Shown: piece after piece, positions 9,439 through 18,457 of the stretch | Layout of the letters: each line of letters starts with the position of its first letter | Position numbering within the stretch: position 1 is the stretch's first letter | NCBI GenBank assembly: GCA_949373085.1 | Contig: CASICJ010000004.1 | Coordinates: forward strand, 103,260 to 167,259 | DNA length: 64,000 nt | Origin: an uncultured Verrucomicrobiales bacterium | GTDB taxonomy: Bacteria > Verrucomicrobiota > Verrucomicrobiia > Verrucomicrobiales > Akkermansiaceae | Direction: 5' to 3' | Notes under the pieces: generated by a model | Database searches by the model: none | What the model saw: the letters and a program-made list of their open reading frames with translations, nothing else | Told to the model about the DNA's origin: nothing | Program-made: the position numbers and the translations under genes

Positions 9439-11907
9439 GTGTCTCCGTTTATGATCATGGCCAAGCAAAAAAAGCCGAGGAGGCAGCACGCGGTGTTGAA
9501 GAAAGAGGGTGGCCAGGAGCTGATTGGGATCGGGTTAATCTTGATGGGGCTACTGATTTTCTGCTCTCTAATCAGATTTACTACTGTCGACTTTGTCGAT
9601 TGGAAGTTCTTCGGAAGCTTTGCTCCGGAAGGCGTCGAGTCGCGCGACACCCAAAATTTGATCGGTCCGGTGGGTGCTTTGATCGGATTTGTCTTTATTG
9701 CTCTTTTCGGAGCAGCAGCCTATTTGCTTGCGGTCGGAACAATCTGGCTTGGGTTTGTAGTGGCATGGTTTAAGAGCCGGCTGGGTCTTCATACTTTGCT
9801 CGGTTTCGGTTCGCTGATGTTTGCGAGTGCTGCTCTATTTAGCGTCCTTGAGATCTTTGGAAGCGTCCACTTTGGGAATTGGCCTGGTGGTGCTGTTGGC
9901 GAGGGTCTTGGTAATTTTGTCTTCAAAAGCCTGCTTGGACCGTGGGGATCGGCCATTGTTTTGGTGGGGGTTTATCTTGCCAGCGTGATTCTTTTAACCG
10001 GGTGGCATCCAGTTGCCTTTGCCCGTACCTCTCTGGTAACGGTTCGTGAATTCATTTCCAATTCACGTGCGAAGCGGGCTGCCAGACCGGCACCACCTGC
10101 ACCCGCGAAAAAACGTGCCAAGCGTAAGAAGGGCCAATCTCTCGCTGATCCAGCCCTTGGTTCAGAATCCAGTGTTGAGGAAGATGGTCAGGGCGTCCTT
10201 CAATTGAGGCAGATCCCAACACCGCAAATCATTGATTCATCCCAGAAAAAGGTCGCTCCTCTCGCTGGAGCTCGTCCGTTTGAGCGTAAGAAGCCGACTC
10301 ATACTGGACTTAGCACCGAGGGGTTTGAGAATTACGAGTTGCCCGGATTTGATCTTCTTGAATTTGACGAAGAAAATGATGTCGAGCCAGAGGACTTTAG
10401 TGAAGAGCTTCTGGCGACCCAGACGATTATTATCGAGACTTGCCGCGCTTTTGGTGTCGAGGTCACAGCGGGCGATATCACTCGTGGACCTACTATTACG
10501 CGTTATGAAATCTACCCGGCTATTGGCTTGCGGGTGAGTCGTATTACACAACTTGAAGCTGATCTTGCGCGTGCCACGAAAGCCGAGCGAATCAATATTC
10601 TCGCGCCAATTCCAGGTAAGGATACGGTGGGAATCGAGATTGCGAATGATGACCGGGTGGCGGTTGCGCTTCGTGAACTTCTTCAGGATGAGTCGTTTCG
10701 TAGCTCCAAGAGAAAGATTCCTCTTGCACTTGGTAAGGATGTTTATGGAAACACCGTGGTGGGGGATCTCGCTGCAATGCCCCACTGTCTTGTGGCCGGT
10801 GCGACCGGCGCCGGTAAGTCAGTTTGTATTAATTCCATCATCACAAGTATTCTTTATAAATTTGGACCCGATGAACTTCGTTTTATCATGATCGACCCAA
10901 AGGTCGTGGAAATGCAGGTCTACGCCAAGTTGCCACATCTTGTCGTGCCAGTTGTCACTGATCCCAAGCGGGTTGTTGGGGCCTTGAACTGGTGTGTCAA
11001 TGAGATGGAGCGCCGCTACAAGATTTTCGCAAAACTTGGAGTAAGAAACTTCGACAGTTTCAACAGCCGAGTTCGTAGCGAGGAAGAAGTTCTCACGCCG
11101 GGAGAGCAAGAGGATCTTGATTCCATTGTGGATGAGGAAGCGGTTGAATCTATGGCCAAGGCTTTTGAGGATGGGGATCTCGGCCCAACTGCTTCGGAGG
11201 AGGATGAGGTTCATGAAGACGATCTCGAGGTGCCGGACCGTTTTCCTTATATTGTTGTCATTATTGATGAGCTTGCCGATCTCATGCAGACCGCTCCGGC
11301 TGATGTCGAGGGGGCGATTGCCCGGATCGCTCAAAAGGCTAGAGCTGCCGGTATCCATTTAATCGTAGCGACCCAAACTCCACGTGCCGATGTTGTCACG
11401 GGTATTATCAAAGCGAATATTCCAAGCCGCATTGCGTTTCAGGTTTCGTCCTCACTCGATAGCCGGGTGATTCTCGATAATAAGGGCGCTGAGAAATTGG
11501 TTGGTAAAGGAGACATGCTCTTCCTGCCCCCAGGCTCAGCCAAATTGGAACGCGCCCAAGGTGCTTTTGTTTCAGATGAAGAAGTCGAGCAAATCGTCAA
11601 CTTCTGTGCGAACCAAACCGAACAGCGGTTTGAAGAGAGTATTCAGAAGGTCATCGAAAGCGGCGGGTCTGGTGGCGATGGTGGTGGTGAAGAAGTCTCA
11701 GATGCTGATGAGGAGGCACTCGAGCGCTGTATGGAAGTGCTTCGTGCCGAAGGAAAGGCCAGTACCTCGCTTCTACAGCGCCGCCTTCGTCTAGGTTATA
11801 CTCGTGCCGCCCGCATGATTGATATCCTTGAAGCTCGTGGCATCGTGGGGCCAGCGGACGGTGCTAAGCCACGGGAGGTTCTTATTCCTGACGCAGGCAT
11901 CGAATAA
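9439..11907 (+). CDS. ftsK: DNA translocase FtsK/SpoIIIE
   Basis: 822 residues. An ATP-driven pump that moves chromosome termini through the division septum. The N-terminus has four hydrophobic membrane segments (to about residue 200), then a basic linker (KKRAKRKKGQ) and an acidic linker. The motor carries Walker A GATGAGKS near residue 455 and Walker B IVVIIDELADLM near 605; the C-terminal winged-helix gamma domain (SLLQRRLRLGYTRAARMI) is complete. Between MERRYKIF and Walker B is a notably acidic insert of about 65 residues. The GTG at 9439 has AGGGGAG at proper spacing; ATG at 9451 or 9457 are alternatives. Confidence 0.96.
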   Translation: MSPFMIMAKQKKPRRQHAVLKKEGGQELIGIGLILMGLLIFCSLIRFTTVDFVDWKFFGSFAPEGVESRDTQNLIGPVGALIGFVFIALFGAAAYLLAVGTIWLGFVVAWFKSRLGLHTLLGFGSLMFASAALFSVLEIFGSVHFGNWPGGAVGEGLGNFVFKSLLGPWGSAIVLVGVYLASVILLTGWHPVAFARTSLVTVREFISNSRAKRAARPAPPAPAKKRAKRKKGQSLADPALGSESSVEEDGQGVLQLRQIPTPQIIDSSQKKVAPLAGARPFERKKPTHTGLSTEGFENYELPGFDLLEFDEENDVEPEDFSEELLATQTIIIETCRAFGVEVTAGDITRGPTITRYEIYPAIGLRVSRITQLEADLARATKAERINILAPIPGKDTVGIEIANDDRVAVALRELLQDESFRSSKRKIPLALGKDVYGNTVVGDLAAMPHCLVAGATGAGKSVCINSIITSILYKFGPDELRFIMIDPKVVEMQVYAKLPHLVVPVVTDPKRVVGALNWCVNEMERRYKIFAKLGVRNFDSFNSRVRSEEEVLTPGEQEDLDSIVDEEAVESMAKAFEDGDLGPTASEEDEVHEDDLEVPDRFPYIVVIIDELADLMQTAPADVEGAIARIAQKARAAGIHLIVATQTPRADVVTGIIKANIPSRIAFQVSSSLDSRVILDNKGAEKLVGKGDMLFLPPGSAKLERAQGAFVSDEEVEQIVNFCANQTEQRFEESIQKVIESGGSGGDGGGEEVSDADEEALERCMEVLRAEGKASTSLLQRRLRLGYTRAARMIDILEARGIVGPADGAKPREVLIPDAGIE

Positions 11908-11955
11908 GGGGCGTGGCTATTCCTCCCTGATTATTAGAGGCCATTGAAACGGGAA

Positions 11956-13176
11956 TCAATTTTGTTTTCCAATACAGAAAAGGTGCTCTTCACCACGGAG
12001 GAACCAATATCCATTAGTAATAACCGGTGAAGCCCAAAGTGGTTCACTGAGCTCCATTTTAGCTGCTTCCTGAAATTCTGGACCAGGTTTGACCACGGTG
12101 ATCAGTCCCTTTTCGGATCCAAAAACAACATGATCTTGTAAGACCACGAGGGAGGCTGAATGTTCACGCCCAATTTTCTGCTTCCAAAGTAATTTACCTT
12201 CTTGTGCTTTCCAACAGGTCGCCGTGCCCGAATCGGAAACTGCGAGATAGTAACCGTTCACTACTACCGGGCTGGGAACGTAGGATGGATTCTTGCGGGT
12301 GTGCCAGATCACATGAGTATCGGTGACGTTTCCGGTGCCGGTGGGGTCGATCGCCATCATGTGTTTAGTGGGAAATCCACACGTCATATAGAGGTATTTT
12401 TGATCGTAGACCAAAGAGGCGACAAACTGATCGGTAGGTCCATCGATGATCCAGTGTTGCTCACCAGTGTCTGGATCGTAAGAAGCCACGCTTTTACTCC
12501 CCGAGAGAATGAGTTGGTTTCGTCCACCGATGGTTCGGATTAAGGGGGTGCAATAACTTCGTGTCTTATTTGGTCTTGGCGTTTTCCAAATTTCGTCACC
12601 GGTTTCTTTATTCAGGGCCACGATGTAGGCATTCCCGTCGTGGTCACCGTTAATGATCAGCTTGTCTTTCCAAAGGATTGGGCTTGAGCAGTAACCGTGG
12701 ATACTTGAGAAAATGCCAGGTCGTTTTTCCCAGAGCTTCTCCCCCTCCAAATTATAGGCCGCGATAAACATCTTCTCTTGATCAAGGAAACTTACGTAGA
12801 TTGACTGACCATCGGTCACTGGAGTGCTCGAAGCTCGGCTGTTTTTGCGGTGTACTTTTTCGATAGGCGATTCGAGCACAGTTTTTTTCCAAAGGGTCTT
12901 TCCTGACTTGATGCTAAGGCACATGAGCAGCCGTTCTCCTGAATCTTCGTCAGCCGAAACCAGAAAGAGCTCGTCGCCCCAAATGATTGGTGAAGCATGT
13001 CCCTTGCCGGGAATCTTAGCTTTCCACTTCACATCCTTTTCTATCGACCACTTTAGCGGAGCTTTTTCGTCGGGAACTATGCCATCCCCGGTTGGACCAC
13101 GCCATCCTGGCCATTCGCCTGCGGAGCTGTTCGCAAAAAGGCTTAAGAGAATAACCGTGTTTTTTAAGAACGTCAT
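11956..13176 (-). CDS. secreted PQQ-like beta-propeller protein
   Basis: 406 residues with an N-terminal signal peptide and repeated propeller blades of the quinoprotein/BamB type: W-x-x-x-G-tagged units such as SIKSGKTLWKK, NKETGDEIWKT, DPDTGEQHWIID and QEGKLLWKQ. The opening WPGWRGPTGDG is typical of the planctomycete/verrucomicrobial 'PQQ-binding-like' family. These lack the catalytic residues of true PQQ dehydrogenases, and their role is usually inferred to be binding or scaffolding outside the membrane. Divergent from the second DUF1553 gene, with which it may share a control region. Confidence 0.85.
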   Translation of the reverse strand: MTFLKNTVILLSLFANSSAGEWPGWRGPTGDGIVPDEKAPLKWSIEKDVKWKAKIPGKGHASPIIWGDELFLVSADEDSGERLLMCLSIKSGKTLWKKTVLESPIEKVHRKNSRASSTPVTDGQSIYVSFLDQEKMFIAAYNLEGEKLWEKRPGIFSSIHGYCSSPILWKDKLIINGDHDGNAYIVALNKETGDEIWKTPRPNKTRSYCTPLIRTIGGRNQLILSGSKSVASYDPDTGEQHWIIDGPTDQFVASLVYDQKYLYMTCGFPTKHMMAIDPTGTGNVTDTHVIWHTRKNPSYVPSPVVVNGYYLAVSDSGTATCWKAQEGKLLWKQKIGREHSASLVVLQDHVVFGSEKGLITVVKPGPEFQEAAKMELSEPLWASPVITNGYWFLRGEEHLFCIGKQN

Positions 13177-13296
13177 TCATCTCATTACGTCGAAAAGCGA
13201 GAGGTCGTTTCAATCGTTAAAAAATCAATATCATGAAAGCAAGATCGGAGGTTGGACAACCGTAATCCTATTGTAAGGTTCGCAAGACAATTTCTG

Positions 13297-16287
13297 ATGC
13301 TCATTCGTTTTATTTTTGCTCACATTCTCGGTTTTTCTGTTCTTAGTGCGAAAGTCAGTTTTAACGACGAAATTCGCCCTCTGCTCTCCAATAGTTGTTA
13401 CCGCTGTCACGGTCCGGATGAAGAGGATCGTAAGGCTAAGCTTCGACTTGATACTCGTGAGGGGGCCATAAGGGATCACAAGGGTTTCACCGCCATTTTG
13501 CCGGGGAAAATCGAGGACAGTGAGTTGATCTATCGTATTGTTACGGATGATGAAGATGAAATGATGCCGCCACCGGGAAAGGGGAAGCGCTTTACGAAGG
13601 AACAAATTGAACTTTTTAAGCGGTGGATCGAAGAAGGAGCGGAATACGAGGTCCACTGGTCATACGCAAAGCCCGTTCGAGCTGAAGTTCCTCGGGTTGA
13701 TGAGACCATGATGAAGGTTTGCAATCCGATAGATGCCTTCATTCTCAGCCGACTTAATAAAGAAGATCTTACGCCTAGCAAGGAAGCTGATGCTCAGACC
13801 TTAATTCGGCGTGTTGCTCTCGATCTTACCGGACTTCCGCCTACCAAGGCGGAGGTCGACGCATTCCTTGCCGATGAGGGTGCCAAGGCATACGAAAATT
13901 TGGTCAACCGCCTTCTTGCCAAGCCTGCTTTCGGCGAGCACTGGGCTCGTATGTGGCTGGATCTTGCTCGTTATGCGGACTCAGCTGGTTATGCGGATGA
14001 CCCTGGCCGTACGATTTGGGCCTATCGAGACTGGGTTATCCGTGCCCTCAATGAGAATATGCCTTTTGATCAATTTACAATTGACCAAATTGCGGGCGAC
14101 CTAGTTCCCAACCCCACTGAAGATCAACTCATTGCTACCGCTTTCCACCGCAACACTAAGACAAATAACGAAGGCGGAACGAGTGATGAAGAATTCCGCA
14201 ACGCAGCGGTCGTTGATCGTGTCAATACGACCATGGCGACTTGGATGGGAACCACCGCAGCTTGTGCTCAATGTCATACCCACAAATATGATCCAATCAG
14301 TCATGCTGAGTATTTTCAGATGTTCGCCATTTTTAATCAATCGGAAGACGCCGATCGACGGAATGAAGCTCCAATCATCCAGGTGATGGGGGATCGAAAT
14401 AAGAAACAAGCCGCTCATTTTTCCGCCGAGATCGCAAAGCTGAAAAAGGAAATGGAACCTGCCAAAAAGCTGGGTCTTAAGGCCTTTGCGGAATGGGAAG
14501 CTAATTCCAAGGCTAAGGTAGCTCGTTGGAAGGTCCTCACGCCAGGAAAGATGACTGCGGCTTCTGGTGCGAAATTCAAGGCAGGTTCTGACGGATCTAT
14601 CCTCGTAAGTGGAAAAACTGCCGGGATTGATGATTATACAATTGCCGCTACGAGTAAGCTGAAAAAAATCACCGCAATCAAAATCGAGGCTCTTGCTTAT
14701 GATAAGCTGGGTAGCGGTGGTCCAGGTCGGAATGGCAACTTTGTCCTTAGCGAAATCGAACTCAGTGGCGGTAAGACCAAAGCTTCTTTTTCGAATGCCT
14801 CTTCCACTTATTCTCAGAATAAGTTCGGGGCGGCCTCTGCGATCGATGGCAACGCTGGCAGTGATTCCGGATGGGCTGTTGGCGGATCACTGGGTAAGGA
14901 TCATTACATCGTGATCGAGTTAGACAATCCTCTCGATGGGCGGGATCTCGAACTTAAACTTTTGCAACGTTATTCAAACCATGCTCTTGGCCGTTTCCGG
15001 ATTTTGGTAACTGATTCTGCAGGTCCTTCTATTGCGCTTTCCTCTGAGATAATAGCGATCCTTGAAAAGTCTCCTGCCAAACGTAGCGCTGCTGAGAAGG
15101 CTCAATTAGTTGCTGCTTATCGTAAGACCAATCCCAGCGTTCTTGCTGACACTAAGAAGCTCGCGGATCTCGAAAAGCAACTGGCTTCCGTCAAGCCTCT
15201 CACCTCGGTTCCCATTATGCGTGACCTGCCTAAGGATAAGCATCGTAAGACCCATATTCAACTTCGTGGGAGCTATTTGAGTCTTGGGGAAGAAGTCGGG
15301 CCGGGGGTGCCCCAAGTTTTTGGGTCGCTTCCTAAGGGCTCGAATCCCGATCGACTCGCGATAGCGAAATGGTTGGTGGACCGAGAGAATCCTCTGACTG
15401 CTCGCGTGGTCGCCAATCGGTTTTGGGAGAATCTCTTCGGCGTCGGAATCGTCCTTACAAGCGAGGAATTTGGATCTCAGGGCGAACGGCCTTCTCATCC
15501 CGAACTCCTTGATTGGCTTGCGGTCGAATTCATGGATGGGGGATGGGATGTTAAGAATTTTCTTCGCCTTCTCGTGACTTCATCGGCCTATCGCCAGAAT
15601 TCTCATGTCAGCGATGAGATGGCTGCTCTGGATCCCGACAATCGTCTTGTTGCCCGTGGCCCTCGGGTTCGGCTTTCCGCAGAAATGATCCGCGACCAGG
15701 CTCTTGCGATCTCGGGCTTGTTGAGTTCGAAAATGTATGGTGTTCCGGTTCGTCCGCCCCAGCCAAATCTTGGTCTCAAGGCTGCCTTCGGAGGCGGGAC
15801 CGATTGGAGCACGAGCTCGGGCGAGGATAAGTTCCGTCGCGGCCTTTACACTAGCTGGCGTCGTTCGAGTCCGTATCCTTCCATGGCGACCTTCGGAGCT
15901 CCCAATCGCGAGGTTTGCACTGTGCGCCGTGGCAATACCAACACACCGTTGCAAGCCCTTGTGACCTTAAACGACCCTGTTTATATTGAAGCTGCTCAGG
16001 CTCTCTCACGACGAATGGCGGCGTGCAAAGGGACGGTCGCTGACATGATCAGACATGGCTTCCAACTCTGCCTTTCTCGCTATCCCAATAAGGTCGAAAC
16101 TTCCCGCTTGATCGCTTTGTATGATTCTACACGCAACAAGTATGCAGCCGACCTAAAGCTCGCGCAGGAAATGGCCACCAATCCTATCGGTCCAGTTCCT
16201 AAAGACATCGATGTCGTAGAGCTCGCCACTCTCACAGTTGTCGCAAATATCCTTCTCAATCTCGATGAGACCTTGATGAAGCGATAA
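13297..16287 (+). CDS. PSD1-DUF1549-DUF1553 secreted cytochrome-like protein, copy 2
   Basis: About 996 residues from the ATG at 13297, chosen over a TTG at 13252 because it gives a clean signal peptide (MLIRFIFAHILGFSVLSA) directly before the PSD1 domain. Haem-type motifs are CYRCH (PSD1) and CAQCHTHKYDP (DUF1549). Like copy 1 it carries a discoidin-like insert (about residues 400-570) before DUF1553; the insert ends in a GWAVGG strand in both. It is followed 23 bp later by its DUF1501 partner. The role is extracytoplasmic and probably redox or adhesion linked; the reaction is unknown. Confidence 0.9.
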   Translation: MLIRFIFAHILGFSVLSAKVSFNDEIRPLLSNSCYRCHGPDEEDRKAKLRLDTREGAIRDHKGFTAILPGKIEDSELIYRIVTDDEDEMMPPPGKGKRFTKEQIELFKRWIEEGAEYEVHWSYAKPVRAEVPRVDETMMKVCNPIDAFILSRLNKEDLTPSKEADAQTLIRRVALDLTGLPPTKAEVDAFLADEGAKAYENLVNRLLAKPAFGEHWARMWLDLARYADSAGYADDPGRTIWAYRDWVIRALNENMPFDQFTIDQIAGDLVPNPTEDQLIATAFHRNTKTNNEGGTSDEEFRNAAVVDRVNTTMATWMGTTAACAQCHTHKYDPISHAEYFQMFAIFNQSEDADRRNEAPIIQVMGDRNKKQAAHFSAEIAKLKKEMEPAKKLGLKAFAEWEANSKAKVARWKVLTPGKMTAASGAKFKAGSDGSILVSGKTAGIDDYTIAATSKLKKITAIKIEALAYDKLGSGGPGRNGNFVLSEIELSGGKTKASFSNASSTYSQNKFGAASAIDGNAGSDSGWAVGGSLGKDHYIVIELDNPLDGRDLELKLLQRYSNHALGRFRILVTDSAGPSIALSSEIIAILEKSPAKRSAAEKAQLVAAYRKTNPSVLADTKKLADLEKQLASVKPLTSVPIMRDLPKDKHRKTHIQLRGSYLSLGEEVGPGVPQVFGSLPKGSNPDRLAIAKWLVDRENPLTARVVANRFWENLFGVGIVLTSEEFGSQGERPSHPELLDWLAVEFMDGGWDVKNFLRLLVTSSAYRQNSHVSDEMAALDPDNRLVARGPRVRLSAEMIRDQALAISGLLSSKMYGVPVRPPQPNLGLKAAFGGGTDWSTSSGEDKFRRGLYTSWRRSSPYPSMATFGAPNREVCTVRRGNTNTPLQALVTLNDPVYIEAAQALSRRMAACKGTVADMIRHGFQLCLSRYPNKVETSRLIALYDSTRNKYAADLKLAQEMATNPIGPVPKDIDVVELATLTVVANILLNLDETLMKR

Positions 16288-16310
16288 AATCACCAATCAA
16301 TTTTCATCGT

Positions 16311-17759
16311 ATGAATCCACAGTTAGAAAGCCTACAATACAAAACGAGGCGGCACTTTTTCAAACAATGCTCCATGGGGCTCGGCGGGGTTGCACTTAGT
16401 GAGATGCTTGCGACTGATTCTATGGGCTTAGAAGCTCCGGCCAATCCGCTTCTGCCTAAGCTTCCGCACTTCGCGTCCAAGGCGAAGCGCGTAATCTACC
16501 TCCACCTCACCGGATCGCCGCCCCATCTCGACATGTGGGACCATAAGCCCGAGCTCGTGAAGCGCGACGGTCAAGAATGCCCGGACGAATACATCAAGGG
16601 TAAGAAGTTCGCCTTCACCTCAGGTAAGCCCAAGCTGATGGGGAGCCCACGCACTTTTAAACAGTACGGCAAAAATGGTCTTTGGATGTCCGATGCGATT
16701 CCGCACTTGCATGGCGTGGCTGACGATCTCTGCATCATCAACTCGATGACTACTGATCATTTCAATCATGCTCCCGCTGAGCTTTTCGTACACACTGGTT
16801 TCCAGCAGCCGGGCCGTCCTTCCTTCGGGGCTTGGACCACCTATGGTCTGGGATCGGAAAACCAAAACCTGCCTGGATACGTGGTTCTTATCTCTAGTGG
16901 AGTGCAGCCGAATGGCGGAAAGAGTTCTTTCGATTCGGGGTTTATTCCGTCTGTCCATCAAGGCGTGCAGTGTCGTTCAAAAGGGGATCCTGTTCTTTAT
17001 GTTACTGACCCTCCGGGCATAGATCGTAGCTTGCGTCGCTCCAGCCTCGACGCACTCCGGGATCTCAATGAGGCCGCCTCCAAAGACTTTGCCCATCCTG
17101 AAACCCTGACTCGCATGGCGCAATATGAGCTTGCGTTCCGTATGCAAATGTCAGTCCCCGAGGTTATGGATATCTCGAAGGAATCGAAGAAGACTCTCGA
17201 CTCCTACGGTGCTCAACTCGGTGCCTCGAGCTTCGCTAACAACTGCCTTCTCGCGCGGCGTCTCGCCGAAGACGGAGTTCGTTTTGTTCAGCTCTTTGAC
17301 TGGGGCTGGGATTTCCACGGGACAAATCCCAAGGAGGACATCCGGGACGGACTCACCAACAAATGCGCCACAATGGACAAACCCATTGCGGCCTTGATCA
17401 ATGACCTCAAGGAGCGTGGACTCTTTGAAGACACCCTTATTATTCTCGGCGGAGAATTTGGGCGGACTCCATTCCGTGAAGGCCGGACGGCCAAGGGAAA
17501 GGTCCTTGGTCGCGATCACTTTCCTGATTGTTACACCATGGTCATGGCTGGTGGGGGAGTGAAAGGGGGATACACCCACGGTGCGTCCGATGATCTTGGT
17601 TTTTCGGTCGCTCGTGACAAGGTCCATGTTCACGATTTACAGGCAACTTGGATGCATCTTCTTGGGTTTGATCACGAGAAACTCACCTACCGCTTTCAGG
17701 GTCGTGATTACCGGCTCACTGATGTCCATGGCAAGGTCGTGAAAGATCTCTTGGCCTAG
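16311..17759 (+). CDS. DUF1501 protein, copy 2
   Basis: 482 residues. The N-terminus KTRRHFFKQCSMGLGGVAL is a twin-arginine-type export signal. Core DUF1501 segments are conserved: VIYLHLTGSPPHLDMWDHKP, LGGEFGRTPF and GRDHFPDCYTMVMAGGG. It is more divergent from copies 1 and 3 than they are from each other. It follows the DUF1553 gene by 23 bp and precedes the selenoprotein candidate with no terminator visible between, so a three-gene transcript is likely. Confidence 0.9.
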   Translation: MNPQLESLQYKTRRHFFKQCSMGLGGVALSEMLATDSMGLEAPANPLLPKLPHFASKAKRVIYLHLTGSPPHLDMWDHKPELVKRDGQECPDEYIKGKKFAFTSGKPKLMGSPRTFKQYGKNGLWMSDAIPHLHGVADDLCIINSMTTDHFNHAPAELFVHTGFQQPGRPSFGAWTTYGLGSENQNLPGYVVLISSGVQPNGGKSSFDSGFIPSVHQGVQCRSKGDPVLYVTDPPGIDRSLRRSSLDALRDLNEAASKDFAHPETLTRMAQYELAFRMQMSVPEVMDISKESKKTLDSYGAQLGASSFANNCLLARRLAEDGVRFVQLFDWGWDFHGTNPKEDIRDGLTNKCATMDKPIAALINDLKERGLFEDTLIILGGEFGRTPFREGRTAKGKVLGRDHFPDCYTMVMAGGGVKGGYTHGASDDLGFSVARDKVHVHDLQATWMHLLGFDHEKLTYRFQGRDYRLTDVHGKVVKDLLA

Positions 17760-17830
17760 GGTGAAGGGGCTGAATCGGAATCCTGTGGCATTGGCTTGCC
17801 ATGAAGGTTCTACTGGCTAGTCTTCTCAGG

Positions 17831-18226
17831 ATGAAAAAACCAATCGTTTGGATGGTCGCAGCTGTGGCGCCCATTCTCTTAATCACTACTGCTTCCGCAG
17901 ACGTGTCCAAGGCTCCTGTGGTGAAGGCCGCTGCTGAGGCTAAGATCCCCACGCTTACCTATTATTATTTCGACGGATGACCGCTTTGTGCAAAAATTTC
18001 GGTCATCGTGAATGATCTCAAAAAGACAAAGGGAAAAGAAATAACCTTCAAGAATGTCCTCGTCGGAACCGGCAAGAGCAAAGAAGAAATCAAAAAGGCT
18101 AAGCTGAAGGGGCATGGTATTATCGCCAAGGACAAGAGCGGTAAGCTCGTCGATACGATCGAAGGCCACACATATGGCAAAAAAGAAGTCGATGCCGTTG
18201 TGGCCAAGCTTCTCGCCAAAAAGTAA
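17831..18226 (+). CDS. exported thioredoxin-like selenoprotein (UGA read as Sec)
   Basis: 131 residues if the in-frame UGA at 17978-17980 is decoded as selenocysteine. The start ATG at 17831 gives a textbook signal peptide (MKKPIVWMVAAVAPILLITTASA); an in-frame ATG at 17801 adds ten residues. The UGA is residue 50 in YYYFDG-U-PLC, placing Sec at the first position of a U-x-x-C redox motif after a beta strand, where thioredoxin-fold proteins carry C-x-x-C. The frame continues with a coherent amphipathic helix (SVIVNDLKKTKG), strands (EITFKNVLVG, GHGIIAKD, LVDTIEGH) and a final helix (KEVDAVVAKLLAKK). A hairpin with bacterial SECIS geometry follows the UGA, and a strong terminator follows the gene. 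Role: probably a periplasmic thiol/selenol oxidoreductase. The alternatives are a nonsense-mutated pseudogene or two short genes; neither explains the exact fit. Confidence 0.78.
17997..18022 (+). promoter_or_regulatory. candidate bacterial SECIS element
   Basis: A stem pairs 18001-18006 (GGTCAT) with 18012-18017 (ATGATC), six pairs with one G-U, closing the five-base loop CGTGA. A short lower UUU/AAA stem (17997-17999 with 18020-18022) extends it past a small internal loop. The second loop base is G, 28 nt after the UGA. From memory, bacterial SECIS rules ask for a short apical loop with G in its first two positions, about 16-37 nt downstream of UGA; this fits. An alternative eight-pair stem including the UGA (17976-17983 with 18000-18007) competes for the same bases. 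Confidence 0.55.
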
Positions 18227-18253
18227 GCAGATTTGATTATTTTATAACTCAAG

Positions 18254-18282
18254 AAACCGGAGGAATTCTTCCGGTTTTTTTA
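18254..18282 (+). terminator. rho-independent terminator after the selenoprotein candidate
   Basis: AAACCGGA pairs with TCCGGTTT around an eight-base loop and is followed by a run of T. It lies 28 bp after the stop codon of the selenoprotein candidate and closes the DUF1553/DUF1501/selenoprotein unit. Confidence 0.85.
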
Positions 18283-18457
18283 TGCCCCCATAGAACAGCA
18301 GGCTGCAACGGAGATTTGGAGCCCCTGAAAGAAGATCGATTTTTTTTGGCTTATTCCTTCATCCAGTGATCTTATCATTTTTAGAAGGGAGGCTTAAAAA
18401 GAGATTTTTGAACAGGCCGAGAAGTTTAAGAAACATCAAGGGGCTTGATACGCTAAT

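Noticed and set aside
18008..18226. A separate 72-codon gene starting at GTG 18008
   Set aside because: It would start in the middle of a thioredoxin-like helix, with no ribosome binding site, while the sequence upstream in the same frame supplies the signal peptide and redox motif.
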